Shown: positions 9,342 through 17,798, numbered from the stretch's first letter. The stretch is DNA of 36,992 nt from Acidobacteriaceae bacterium (GCA_030038435.1 JASHOY010000411.1:1-36992); one strand, 5' to 3'. Numbers and translations are program-made. The notes: a model not told the origin generated them from the sequence alone.

Positions 9342-9728
9342 GTGTTTGGGTTTGGACCGGCCACGCGGGTTTACGTGGCGACTGGCGCCACCGACATGCG
9401 CAAGGGGTTCAATGGTCTCTACGGCCTGGTGCGCGACCGGTTGGAATGCGACCCCGCGAGCGGCCATGTTTTCTTGTTCAGCAATGCGCGGCGCAATCGC
9501 CTGAAGCTGGTCGTATATGACGGAAGCGGGCTTTGGGTATGTGCGAAGAAACTCGACGGCGGCCGTTTTCGCTGGCCGGGTACGGACAGCGCATTGAAGA
9601 AAATCGTACTGAGTCACGAGGAACTGGCGATGCTTTTGGGTGGCATTGATCTGGCACAGACCCAGCGGCGGAAGTGGTTTCGCAAATCTCCGATAGAAGA
9701 ACCAACAGAGTCACTGGAAACCGCATAA
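9342..9728 (+). CDS. tnpB: IS66 family accessory protein TnpB (Orf2)
   Basis: Small IS66 Orf2 protein, required with TnpA and TnpC for transposition in studied elements; its biochemical role is not settled. The 128 residues begin at GTG 9342, 3 bp after the tnpA stop, and contain the family signature TGATDMRKGFNGLYGLV, then HVFLFSNARRNRLKLVVYDGSG and the Trp/Arg-rich FRWPG. It appears complete, so this is the only intact gene of the element. The C-terminal tail with RRKWFRKSP is also usual. Confidence 0.9.
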   Translation: MFGFGPATRVYVATGATDMRKGFNGLYGLVRDRLECDPASGHVFLFSNARRNRLKLVVYDGSGLWVCAKKLDGGRFRWPGTDSALKKIVLSHEELAMLLGGIDLAQTQRRKWFRKSPIEEPTESLETA

Positions 9729-9783
9729 ACACTGCACATTTCGCACACTTATCCACAAGAAAATCTGTTATTCAAAAAGCATC

Positions 9784-10887
9784 GTGAGCACGCCTTCAGA
9801 GCCTGGTCTTCCCCCGCATTCGGAATCCTTCATGGCCGCGGTCATCGCGCAGTTGGAGGAGCAGGTTCGGTCGCAGAAGAAAGAGCTGGAGTACGCGCGG
9901 TTGAAGATTCAGGTTCTCGAAGAGCGTCTTCGTTTACAGCGGATCAAAAAGTATGGGTCGGGCAGCAAGAAGCTAAGCAGCTTACAGCTGGAGTTGCTGG
10001 ATCAAGAACCCGGCGTCAGTCGCCAAGAGGTGATTGCCGAGAGCGAGCGCCAAGCTCCGCCGCCTGCTTCGGTACGGAAGAAGCGCCAGCATCCGGGGCG
10101 TCAGACGCTGCCCGCGAATCTTCCCCGTGTGGAGCGGGTGATTGCCTGCACTCCGGAGCAGTGCGTATGCGGCCACTGCGGCCGCGACACCTCGGTGATT
10201 GGATATGAAGTGAGCGAAGTGCTGGATGTCGAGCCGGCGCGATATTTCGTCGCGGTAATCCAGCGCGAGAAACGGGCCTGCAAAACCTGTCCCAAGCAGG
10301 GCGTGACGGCGGCGCCTCTTGCTGTACGGATCATCGAAAAAAGCTTGGTGTCGGACAGAGTGATCATCGACACGGTAGTGAACAAATACGCGGACCACAG
10401 CCCACTTTATCGTCAAAGTGTAGCTTTACTGCGCGATGCGGGCATCGATATCAGCCGAGCCACGATGTGCGGTTGGGTGATGACCATCGGAGAAATGATG
10501 ATGCCGGTGGCCGGAGCGATGCGCAGCCAGTTGGTGGCTGGCAATTACATGCAGGTGGACGAAACCCCGGTCGATGTGCAGACGCATGACGGCAGCGGCA
10601 CCAATCATCAGGCCTATCTCTGGCAGTACGGAACACCGGGCGGCATGGCGGTTTTTGATTTCCGCATGAGCCGCAAGCGCGAGGGTCCGCTGAACTTCCT
10701 GGGGGACTTCGAAGGACTTCTGCAAACGGATGGGTACGCCGCTTATGATCGCGTGGGCGGTGCGAACTTGGTGCATGCGGCCTGCTGGAGCCACGCCAGG
10801 AGGTACTACGTGGATGCGGTCAAGACAGTACCTGGACGCTCGCCTGCACATTGCATGCTCGCATATACTTTGATGAAGCGATCTTGA
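9784..10887 (+). pseudogene. tnpC: IS66 transposase TnpC, C-terminally truncated
   Basis: DDE transposase of IS66. Visible in order are a coiled-coil/leucine-zipper segment (about 18-55), a basic linker (95-115), the IS66 zinc-binding Cys cluster (Cys122, Cys127, Cys129, Cys132 and Cys166/169), and the catalytic core with first Asp in MQVDETPVDV (259) and second Asp in LQTDGYAAYD (316). Homology ends at about residue 350 (near 10835) soon after CWSHARRYY. The remaining 17 residues are unrelated read-through to a chance stop. The catalytic Glu and C-terminal domain, about 150 residues, are missing, so the protein cannot be an active transposase. The break point is just upstream of the direct-repeat cluster before ssb. 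Confidence 0.85.
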
Positions 10888-10952
10888 GGGAAAGGAGAGT
10901 CCCTGGCCAGTTTGGCCATAAGCTGCTGTGCAGCAAGGTTTTAGGAGTATGC

Positions 10953-11030
10953 TGACGCCAGTTTTTGGCATGACACGAGATTTTGGCCGAGCTTGACACC
11001 AAGTTTTGGCACGTGACACGAAATATTGGC
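10953..11030 (+). repeat. Four direct repeats of about 17 bp upstream of ssb
   Basis: Four related units start at 10953, 10971, 10994 and 11014, each fitting TGAC(A/G)C followed by 4-5 variable bases and TTTTGGC or ATTGGC. Start-to-start spacing is 18, 23 and 20 bp. Multiple terminal repeats of this kind are typical of IS21-family ends, so a remnant end that truncated the IS66 element is the favoured reading. A protein-binding array controlling ssb is the alternative. No IstA or IstB coding sequence was recognised nearby. Confidence 0.6.
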
Positions 11031-11052
11031 ACGAGACAGAGAGAAGAGCTAG

Positions 11053-11517
11053 ATGGCAAAGAGTGTGAACAAGGTTTTCCTTTTGGGAAATGTGGGGAAG
11101 GATCCCGAAATCCGGTCGACAGGAACGGGAACCATGGTAGCCAATTTCGGGCTGGCCACCACCGAGCGATACAAGGACCAGCAGGGCAACTGGCAAGACC
11201 GCACAGAATGGCACAATGTGGTGGCCTATGCGCGCCTCGCCGAGATTGTACGCGACTATGTCAAGAAGGGCTCGAAACTGTTCATCGAAGGTCGCTTGAC
11301 GACCCGAAACTGGGAAGACAAGGAATACGCCGGAAGAAAGGTCTATCGAACCGAGATAATCGCCAGCGACCTGTCCTTGCTCTCCGGCCGTGAGGAAGGT
11401 GCAAGCCGGACCAGCGCGCCGGCGGGGCCGTCCGCAGGCTTTGACCAGCGCCCGGCTGCCAGCCAGGAAGAATACGGCCAGGCAGCCGAGATATCTGATG
11501 AAGATATTCCATTTTGA
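11053..11517 (+). CDS. ssb: Single-stranded DNA-binding protein
   Basis: Binds single-stranded DNA during replication, recombination and repair, and recruits partner proteins through its acidic tail. The 154-residue protein has the OB fold over about 4-108 (VNKVFLLGNVGKDPEIR, TEWHNVVAYARLAEIV, GSKLFIEGRL), a flexible Gly/Ser/Ala/Pro/Gln linker, and the C-terminal tip DEDIPF that contacts RecQ, PriA and exonuclease I in other bacteria. It begins 22 bp after the last of the four direct repeats, so its promoter lies in or before the repeats. It is not next to rpsF/rpsR, where the housekeeping copy often sits, so it may be a second paralogue, but that cannot be tested here. Confidence 0.95.
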   Translation: MAKSVNKVFLLGNVGKDPEIRSTGTGTMVANFGLATTERYKDQQGNWQDRTEWHNVVAYARLAEIVRDYVKKGSKLFIEGRLTTRNWEDKEYAGRKVYRTEIIASDLSLLSGREEGASRTSAPAGPSAGFDQRPAASQEEYGQAAEISDEDIPF

Positions 11518-12244
11518 CTTGTACCTGAGAACTGTTTTTCGTGCAATTCATTGAATTCACGATTCTTGATCCCATTTTTGTCGAGAATATTTGTAAAGAT
11601 TCGCGAGGCCGAATCCCAAAAAGCCGGATTTGGGTGAAAGTGTAAACTTTCCTGTTCGGCTGGATCGGAACAGCAAGGATGCTGAGGACGGTGTGCGCGA
11701 CTGAAAGGCCGAGTACCAACCCAGGGAACTGAAGCCCTCCCGAGTGACTCGACCGCTACGGTCCCCTGAGTGCAATGAATCTTCGCTTGAGCGGGAATAC
11801 TGTTCAGGCGGATCGAGCATACGCGTAAGCTATGGCCAGCATCTGGTCGCGCAAAGACGCAGGTTGGGCATCGGGACAGCGTGTAAACAGAAACTAGCCT
11901 CGCCGCTCCGACGAGGGATAAAACAATTTCAATTAATGCCGATAGTTCTTCCAGGGCCGTGAACGGGATTCACAGCGGGAATCTGTCATGTGTCCTAGGG
12001 TGTCAAGCGACACATGATCGTCTTGGAAGGAACTGGAGTTTACAGCCGAAACGGCAGCCACAATGTGGCAGGCTATCTCGCCATCCTGATCTCGCATTCA
12101 GGTTCCGCTAAACCACCGGCGACATCAGCCGATGTGCCTCTCCCTTACTCTCTTCCTTTGAAAAACCGACGAGTACCTCTGCCGGAGAAACCCGGAACGA
12201 ACTCGTACATTCACTGATCGCTTCGCCAATGGGAGGTGAAGTTA
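11518..12244. other. Gene-poor interval between ssb and the recombinase remnant
   Basis: About 730 bp without a supported gene. Short open frames (such as 12014-12217) show no family features. The notable element is an exact 9-bp inverted repeat, TCATGTGTC at 11986-11994 and GACACATGA at 12009-12017. A weaker CCCAAA/TTTGGG inverted pair lies at 11615-11634. The stretch looks like mobile-element debris. Confidence 0.5.
11986..12017. repeat. Perfect 9-bp inverted repeat, 14-nt spacer
   Basis: TCATGTGTC (11986-11994) pairs with GACACATGA (12009-12017). It sits in non-coding debris about 230 bp upstream of a truncated tyrosine recombinase. It could be a recombinase core or arm site, an insertion-sequence end or a chance hairpin. 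No T-run follows, so an intrinsic terminator is unlikely. Confidence 0.5.
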
Positions 12245-13075
12245 ATGACGGCGCAGGCTACAAAGATCAAAAGTTTCGTAATGGAGAGCGGCGAGCGATA
12301 TTGTCTTCTGATTGACGCGGCCTCCGGCTTGCCACTCTACTACCCCAATCTTTTCGTTACCAGTCAAGTAAGAAACGCCTCGCTTTCCAAAGCAGCCATG
12401 GAAACCGCCCTGAATGCAATTCAGGTACTTCTCAGGTTTTGTAGCACGCAGGGTATTGATTTGATCTCGCGTTTTCGACTCCGGCGCTTCATGACCATTC
12501 CAGAAATTGATGGGATTCGCGACGCTTGCCAAAAGAGACTTTCCACGCCGCAATCCCCCCGAGTGGTTCCGATCCGTGGAGCCCAATCATATGCTGGGCG
12601 TCACCCAAAACCGGTCGGAAAACCCGCCGAATACGTGCGAATCACTTACATTGCCAAATACTTGAAGTGGCTGGCAGAGATACTGCTCGCGGGTGAGATC
12701 GATAATGACACCGCCGCACGCCTGGAGCAAATGGCCAGTCAATTGAATGCTCGACGGCCACCCCACAAGGGTCGTAGCCGCGTCGAGCGTACCAAGGGGC
12801 TTGACGAGCATCAAGTCGAGATTATTGCTGAAATAATTCGTCCCGGATCACTCGTGAATCCGTTCAAGGGCCACGGAGTGCAGTATCGCAATTTTGCGAT
12901 TATCTTGCTCCTTCGATACCTAGGAATTAGAGCCGGCGAGCTCTTAAATATAAAGGGCTCTGATATTAAAACCGATACGAATCACATCGTCATCGCGAGG
13001 CGTGCCGACCTGATGATCCATGTTGCGTTGCCGAGTTCGATGGAATTCAAGTCGAACTCAATTCACGACAGATGA
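12245..13075 (+). pseudogene. Tyrosine recombinase (phage-integrase family), C-terminally truncated
   Basis: Site-specific recombinase homologue. The ATG at 12245 is chosen because GGGAGG (12231-12236) lies 8 nt upstream; GTG 12236 overlaps that site. An N-terminal core-binding region is followed by a linker (RRPPHKGRSRVERTKGLDEHQ) and the start of the catalytic domain, with FAIILLLRYLGIRAGELLNIKGSDI carrying the first catalytic Arg. After IARRAD the sequence leaves the family pattern and stops at 13075. The Lys, HxxR and nucleophilic Tyr are all missing. It cannot recombine DNA as encoded. The helicase fragment that follows is a frequent type of cargo in integrase-led islands. Confidence 0.75.
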
Positions 13076-13093
13076 ACACGCTGGTCCACTCGT

Positions 13094-13462
13094 ATGCCAT
13101 ATCACACCACACTCGACCTTCCACGTGAGGTCTCAGCGTGGGCGTCTCGACAATCGAAGGGATACGAAATCGTCGCGGGAAAGGTCGCGGAGCTACTTCA
13201 GCGGTCTCCCCTCGTGACACGTTCACTGGTTGCACGGTATCCCATCATTATTTGTGACGAACATCAGGATGCCAGTGCCGACCAAGAGGCGACAATTCTA
13301 ATGCTCTCCGATCAGGGAGCGCGCGTACGCATATTCGGCGATCCGATGCAGCGGATATATTTAGCCGATGTGAGAAGGATCTCGGTCGGCGTATCCATTT
13401 ATAGAAGGAACAGGCGAGAGTCAAAGCATCATCTCGTCTGTTTTTCGTTCGTGGCGCGCTGA
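13094..13462 (+). pseudogene. UvrD/Rep-type ATP-dependent helicase fragment with DEHQD Walker B
   Basis: An internal piece of a superfamily 1 helicase. The recognisable part runs from WASRQSKGYEIVAGKVAELL through SLVARYPIIICDEHQDASADQ (Walker B, with DEHQ in place of the usual DEAQ/DEFQ) to ARVRIFGDPMQRIY (motif III region, GDxxQ-IY). The Walker A domain upstream and the C-terminal helicase domain downstream are absent. After RIY the frame degenerates. UvrD-like helicases of this kind occur in recombination enzymes and in phage-defence systems, but one fragment cannot say which. The start codon is nominal; it is a remnant and probably not expressed. Confidence 0.7.
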
Positions 13463-14007
13463 AGCAAAATTTGGTGAGGCACATCTCGGGCGGTCAAGCC
13501 AGTCGTCTGCTAATTCCAGCTATCGCAATCGGCCATCGCCTTGCTGATCTTTACCGTCGAAAGGGCCTAATTGCCGGCTCCCCAATCCCGGCCAGCGAAC
13601 CTGAGCGGACACTCCTTTCTTTGAATTCCTTGCGGTCACCGAAGGTATAAATGCTCTTCCTCAGGGGGACGCCGTTCCTCAGCAAAATCTTGGAGAGATG
13701 GCTTTCCGCAGCCGTTCTGGAAGGGGACGATGTCCTGGGATGGGTGAAGCGGACTGTTTGCGAAGCAGTAGATAACAGGTTTTGGCCGTCACACCATCGC
13801 ACCTGGGATCCCATATCTTGTCACGAAAATGCGCGTCCTGTGTCGTTCATCTCTTCGATTCCAGCAAAGAAGGGTTCGCGCCGACGGGGCAGCATGACCA
13901 TCCGCGGGAACAAGCTGAGAGGCGTGGCCTTTGAGCGCTGCGTGCGAGCTACGCGGAATGGATGGAATTCAGTAGTCAGGGATTGAAACCAGCGCAGTTG
14001 ATCGCCT
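13463..14007. other. Degraded non-coding interval after the helicase fragment
   Basis: About 545 bp with no convincing gene. The frame from about 13495 (GQASRLLIPAIAIGHRLADLYRR) and the open frame at 13651-13986 have some coding-like composition and may be further relics of the helicase or its neighbour, but no motif identifies them. No tRNA was found that could mark an island boundary. Confidence 0.4.
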
Positions 14008-14358
14008 TCAGGTGACGAGCAACCTCAACGCGAATGATCCGACGGCCAGTGCGAGCCACGTCAGCGGAAAGGGAAGATTTGCGTACCAGCGGGCACGAAG
14101 AACCGTCAGTACTGCGCCGATAAAATAGAGAATGAGCCCGGCTGCGGCTGCGACTCCGATCTGCGGTTGGGCAATCCCTGCGAGCAGTCCAAGGGCGCCC
14201 AGTATTTTAAATATGCCGAGTGCCGGAAGCCAGCGATCCTCGAGTTGCAGCCTGGTTAAATTCATGAGCAGCCATTGTGGGCGTGTGAAGTCGGATATGC
14301 CGGCATAAAGATTCGCTGCTGCGGCCAAAATGATGACTGTCAGATAAGCGGAATGCAT
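14008..14358 (-). CDS. DoxX-like small membrane protein
   Basis: A 116-residue integral membrane protein with four hydrophobic helices, resembling the DoxX-like family: an opening helix ending in LYAGISDFTRP, a loop with LTRLQLEDRWLPALGIFKILGALGLLAGIAQP (the family's charged loop and Gly-rich second helix), then two more helices. The start at 14358 (MHSAYLTVII) is chosen because GAGGAG lies about 9-10 nt upstream on the minus strand; an earlier in-frame codon at 14382 gives a basic leader with no support. Members are linked to redox or membrane functions, but the biochemical role is not known. It stands alone downstream of the sugar operon, separated from it by 337 bp. Confidence 0.75.
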   Translation of the reverse strand: MHSAYLTVIILAAAANLYAGISDFTRPQWLLMNLTRLQLEDRWLPALGIFKILGALGLLAGIAQPQIGVAAAAGLILYFIGAVLTVLRARWYANLPFPLTWLALAVGSFALRLLVT

Positions 14359-14695
14359 GTTGAAGTGTCTCCTCTTTGTCACAAAGGCGGACTTTCACGT
14401 GTCATTCCAGTGACGCCTGGCGAAACGAGAATGTGACGGATGGGCGGCAACGATTGGCTTTTCGCAAAACAGAAAGCCCGTCGGGCAAGGGACACCCGAA
14501 CAGGTGCCCACTGCGAATCCAGGTCTCGCGTGGAGCGACGATGGAGGGAAATGGCCGGCCAACTATCTGTCTCAAAAGTATGTGTAGATTACCGAAGAGA
14601 AATTGCTTGATGAAGAGTCACCCGATTCCAGCGGCACCAAGGAGGATGCGCGAATTGCGGGCGTGCCTTGACGGCTTGGAACTGACCCAGCATTT
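14359..14695. other. Interval without a supported gene
   Basis: 337 bp between the DoxX-like gene and the end of the sugar operon, both on the minus strand. It should contain the DoxX-like promoter and the operon's 3' end. The open frame on the other strand (14376-14810) overlaps the epimerase gene and shows no domain. Nothing else is recognised. Confidence 0.4.
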
Positions 14696-15559
14696 CTATT
14701 TGGATCTTGTCTTCAGGAGGTGCCTTTTATGCGCGGACTTTAGCAGGCGGCGAAGCAGCAGGGTCTCCGAGACGTTATCGGTGCGGTTGCAGTCCTCCCA
14801 ATTTATATAAACGTACTCGAGAGCGAAGAAGCCGGAGTAGTTCATCTCAGTGAGGCGTCGGACGATGCCCGCGAAGTCGATCTGATTCTCGCTAATCGAC
14901 GTCTGCAGGCGATTCGGCGCTGCGCCGCGGAGGTGAACGTGGCTTGCGAAGCGAAGCAGAGGGTGAATGCTGCGGGAAGGCACGCCTGCAGCGATGAAAT
15001 GGCCGTAATCGAGGGTGAGCGACAGGCCAGGCACAGCCTCAATCAACGCGCGCGTCGAGGCGACATCCGCGCAGATGGAACCGAGGTGGGCTTCGATGGC
15101 GAAGGTTATCCCGGCCTGGGCCGCAGCGCGCAGGCGCCAGGCGGCCTCTTCGGCAGCCAGTGCGAAATCAGCGGTACAATCCACGCTTCTGTGGAAGACG
15201 CCGGGAAGTCCCGTGAGATGGCGGCAGCCTAAGGCCGCACAAAGTTCAAGTGTGCGCGAAAAGAGCTTGCGATTGTGCGTTCGCACCTCAGGGCTAGGAT
15301 CGTTGGCGGAGCGCATGGTGGGATCAAGGCCCGTTTGAAGGAAGACATCGGCCACCTGCAAGCCGGAAGAATCGAGATCATTCTGCAGGCGTGCAATGAA
15401 GAGTCTGGGCCGGGCAAGAAGGCGGGTTGGCGACAAATCCGGAGTTCGCTCGAAAAGGCCGATATCTACATGGGTGAAATCGAGCAACTTCAACATGGCA
15501 AATCGCCGTCGGCGATCGAGGAGCGGAAAGGTGTAATCGGAACAGGAGAATCGCATCAT
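14696..15559 (-). CDS. Sugar phosphate isomerase/epimerase (xylose isomerase-like TIM barrel)
   Basis: AP-endonuclease-2/xylose-isomerase-like TIM barrel of 287 residues, a family of metal-dependent sugar and sugar-acid isomerases, epimerases and lyases. Strand-end metal ligands typical of the fold are seen in FAIEAHLGSI (Glu), LTLDYGHFIAAG (Asp and His), VHLRGAA (His) and GFFALEYV (Glu) near the C-terminus. The first Met codon overlaps the stop of the upstream binding-protein homologue by 4 bp (ATGA), so the two are probably translationally coupled. It is last in the operon after an oxidoreductase and a dehydratase, which fits a ketose or keto-acid epimerisation step. The substrate is unknown. 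Confidence 0.82.
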   Translation of the reverse strand: MMRFSCSDYTFPLLDRRRRFAMLKLLDFTHVDIGLFERTPDLSPTRLLARPRLFIARLQNDLDSSGLQVADVFLQTGLDPTMRSANDPSPEVRTHNRKLFSRTLELCAALGCRHLTGLPGVFHRSVDCTADFALAAEEAAWRLRAAAQAGITFAIEAHLGSICADVASTRALIEAVPGLSLTLDYGHFIAAGVPSRSIHPLLRFASHVHLRGAAPNRLQTSISENQIDFAGIVRRLTEMNYSGFFALEYVYINWEDCNRTDNVSETLLLRRLLKSAHKRHLLKTRSK

Positions 15560-16725
15560 CGTAATCGGTCCCTGCGGGCAAACGTTACGCAGCTCTTGCG
15601 GTAGAGATCATCGAGATTCTGCAACGCGCTGGCGGCGCTGATCTGGCCGCGCAAATGGTCAGCGATGGGCACACCCCCGTCTCGCTGCAGTGCAATATAC
15701 CCTGGATACCGGGGACGAATCCAGGCGCTCTCGATGCCGGCGACGGTGCGCAGAAAAAAGTTGTTGCTCATCGCGTTGAGCAGAGGATCGCGCCATGCGG
15801 TTTTGCTTGCAGGCTGGCCGCCGCAGGCGCCATAAAGTGCTGTTTGACAGAGAGGGCTGATGACGAAAAGGCAGAAATCGAGGGCGGCATCCATGTTTGT
15901 GCAACGCGCCGAGACGGCGATGCCGGTGCCGCCGAGAACAGTTCGCAATGGAGTGCCATCGTAAAGCGCCGCAGGATTGGCGAATTGCAGCACATGATCC
16001 GCAAAGCCGGGCCGTGCATAGTTGCTGTAACTGTATGCGAATGGACAGTAAGCGATTTCGTCAGCAGAAGACATCGCTTGGTAGAGGCCGATGGGATTCA
16101 TCGAGTAGATGCTCTCGGGCATGAAAGACGCCAGTTCGCGCAGCTCTTCGAGGCAGCGCGCGGCGATTTCCGGCGCGAAGAGATGATCGCCAGTGGCCAC
16201 GCTGCTCCCATGTGAAAGGCACATGCCCATGAAATTGAGAAAGAGATCGGCGGGGAAGCCTGGCATGCGGACGAGTCGGCGCCGCCCAAGATCGAGCAGT
16301 TCGGTCCAAGCAGCCGGCGGCGGAAATCCGCAGCGATCGAGAATGTCCGCACGAAAGCTGGCTGCAGGAGCAGCCGCGTCGATGGGAAGCGCATAGAGGC
16401 AATTCTCGTAGCAATAACTCGCCAGGCAACAGCCCAGGGCGTCGGTTTTAATTTGTTCAAGCGCAGATGCGGCCAGAAGCGGGCGCAGATCGGCCAGTGT
16501 GCCGCTCAAGTGTACTTCGCCCATCATAGGATGATCGATAATCAGCAGATCGTATGCGCCGGCGAGCGCGGCGAGATCGGAGTGGCCGAACTCATCGAGG
16601 CTGCGCTTATCCCACACCATCTCAATGCCCGGATGGATTTCCTCAAAACGCTGCGATGCGGCCACAAGCGGAGGAAATGCGCGGCTGTGATTCCAGGTAA
16701 TGCCGCGAAGTCGAATCTGCTTCAT
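15556..16725 (-). CDS. Solute-binding-protein homologue without export signal
   Basis: A 389-residue homologue of ABC carbohydrate-binding proteins (extracellular solute-binding protein family). The binding-protein fold starts almost at the Met: IRLRGITWNHSRAFPPLVAASQRFEEIHPGIEMVW, followed by YDLLIIDHPMMGE and LYALPIDAAAPAASFRADIL. The first 20 residues hold no hydrophobic core, lipobox Cys or twin Arg, so the product should remain in the cytoplasm. It overlaps the oxidoreductase upstream and the epimerase downstream by 4 bp each. No permease or ATPase gene is present. A cytosolic ligand sensor, a sugar-acid carrier or an enzyme partner are all possible. An annotation error in the start is unlikely, because the overlap fixes it and the upstream frame belongs to the neighbour. 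Confidence 0.8.
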   Translation of the reverse strand: MKQIRLRGITWNHSRAFPPLVAASQRFEEIHPGIEMVWDKRSLDEFGHSDLAALAGAYDLLIIDHPMMGEVHLSGTLADLRPLLAASALEQIKTDALGCCLASYCYENCLYALPIDAAAPAASFRADILDRCGFPPPAAWTELLDLGRRRLVRMPGFPADLFLNFMGMCLSHGSSVATGDHLFAPEIAARCLEELRELASFMPESIYSMNPIGLYQAMSSADEIAYCPFAYSYSNYARPGFADHVLQFANPAALYDGTPLRTVLGGTGIAVSARCTNMDAALDFCLFVISPLCQTALYGACGGQPASKTAWRDPLLNAMSNNFFLRTVAGIESAWIRPRYPGYIALQRDGGVPIADHLRGQISAASALQNLDDLYRKSCVTFARRDRLR

Positions 16726-17798
16726 GCCTTCTGCTCCGCGAAGCTTGGAATCAGGATATTCCGCCCACTCTTGGCGGAGATAGTCGCCGCTTCGATCACT
16801 TCCATAGCGGCCACGCCGAGAGCTGCGGGCGAACGATTACGGGAGGGATCGAGGATAGAGTCGATGAGATTTCTCGCCGGGGCCTTGTGGGGATAGATTT
16901 CTTCGGACGAGAGATCGGGGAAAGCGCGCCGTTCGCCGCTCATGCACACATGCTCCATGGTTCCACGCCATAATTCCAGGTACAGCATTCCCTCGGTCCC
17001 AAAGATCCTTACTTCGTAAGTGCGCAGGCTGGTGCTGGTGGCGCCAGTGCTGGCGATCGTGACCAGGGCGCCGCTCTCCATGCGCAGGTTCAATGCATCG
17101 TAGATGTCGAGCGCCGCGCCATCATTGTGAAAATGCGCGAATACTTCGCTGACGACTTCGCCGGTGAGAAAAGCCAGATAAGCCGCGACATGACAGACTT
17201 GGGCATAGATTTGGCCGCCGCCGGCTATGGACGGATCACTGTAGGTGGTGTGGCGCGGGTGCAGATATGCGTCCCCGCCGGCGTGCGTGGGCGCAGTGCC
17301 AGCGCCGCGAATCAAATGGCTGACAGGATTGGTCATCAGCACGCTGATCATGCGAATCTTGCCCAATTCTCCGCTGTGGATCATGCTTTGCGCGGCTGCG
17401 GCGTGCGCGGTGAAATGCCAGGGACAACTGATGAGGAATTGAAGCTTGCGCCGTTCGGCGAGATCGAGCAGTCTTCTGGCCTGGCTGGTTTTCAAGGTCA
17501 TTGGCTTTTCGATCAGAACATGCTTGCCCATGCCCAAAGCGGCGGCTGCCTGCTCGTAATGCAGGTGCGGGCTGCTGCTGACGATCACCGCCTGCAGGCT
17601 ATCGATAGAAAGCATTTCGGATGTGGTGGTGCAGGCATGGGGAACACCGAAATCGGCCGCGACCTGGCGCGCGCGGTCTGGATCATTTTTCTGGATGGCA
17701 ACAAGTTCGGCGCGCGGATCACTGAGCAGCGCGGGAATGTGGGCGAAAGTGGCCCACCAGCCGGCGCCAAGAACTCCGCACTTGATTTTGTCCGTCAC
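16722..17798 (-). CDS. Gfo/Idh/MocA family NAD(P)-dependent oxidoreductase
   Basis: Two-domain sugar or polyol dehydrogenase of 358 residues. The N-terminal Rossmann domain has GVLGAGWWATFAHIPAL (dinucleotide-binding, about 8-24) and the EKP motif in HVLIEKPMTLKTSQA (near 95). The C-terminal alpha/beta domain includes GGGQIYAQVCHVAAYLAFLTG, with the His expected near the substrate. The start is GTG with AAGGAG 6 nt upstream. Family members oxidise glucose, inositol or modified sugars, or act on sugar acids; the substrate cannot be read from the sequence. It lies 26 bp after the dehydratase gene and overlaps the next gene by 4 bp, placing it in the same operon. Confidence 0.9.
   Translation of the reverse strand: MTDKIKCGVLGAGWWATFAHIPALLSDPRAELVAIQKNDPDRARQVAADFGVPHACTTTSEMLSIDSLQAVIVSSSPHLHYEQAAAALGMGKHVLIEKPMTLKTSQARRLLDLAERRKLQFLISCPWHFTAHAAAAQSMIHSGELGKIRMISVLMTNPVSHLIRGAGTAPTHAGGDAYLHPRHTTYSDPSIAGGGQIYAQVCHVAAYLAFLTGEVVSEVFAHFHNDGAALDIYDALNLRMESGALVTIASTGATSTSLRTYEVRIFGTEGMLYLELWRGTMEHVCMSGERRAFPDLSSEEIYPHKAPARNLIDSILDPSRNRSPAALGVAAMEVIEAATISAKSGRNILIPSFAEQKA

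Larger units (their letters stand above)
8994..10887 (+). mobile_element. Decayed IS66-family insertion sequence
   Basis: The three-gene tnpA-tnpB-tnpC order of IS66 elements is recognisable, but tnpA carries a nonsense codon and tnpC loses its C-terminal third near 10835. No clear terminal inverted repeats or target duplication were found, and the right end is missing. It lies between zwf and ssb, and appears to be non-autonomous. Confidence 0.85.

Noticed and set aside
10953..11030. Short CRISPR-like array
   Set aside because: Units are imperfect, gaps are only 1-6 bp, and no cas gene is present.
12014..12217. 67-residue open frame after the inverted repeat
   Set aside because: No ribosome-binding site, no recognisable domain, overlaps the inverted repeat and lies in debris.
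13651..13986. 111-residue + strand frame after the helicase fragment
   Set aside because: Some coding-like look, but no motif and no ribosome-binding site; kept as debris only.
11518..14007. tRNA gene or att site bordering the integrase region
   Set aside because: No cloverleaf or T-loop-like GGTTCRAnYCC sequence was seen by eye; a covariance-model search would be decisive.
14376..14810. 144-residue + strand open frame between the DoxX-like gene and the epimerase
   Set aside because: Antisense overlap with the epimerase 3' end, no domain, atypical composition.
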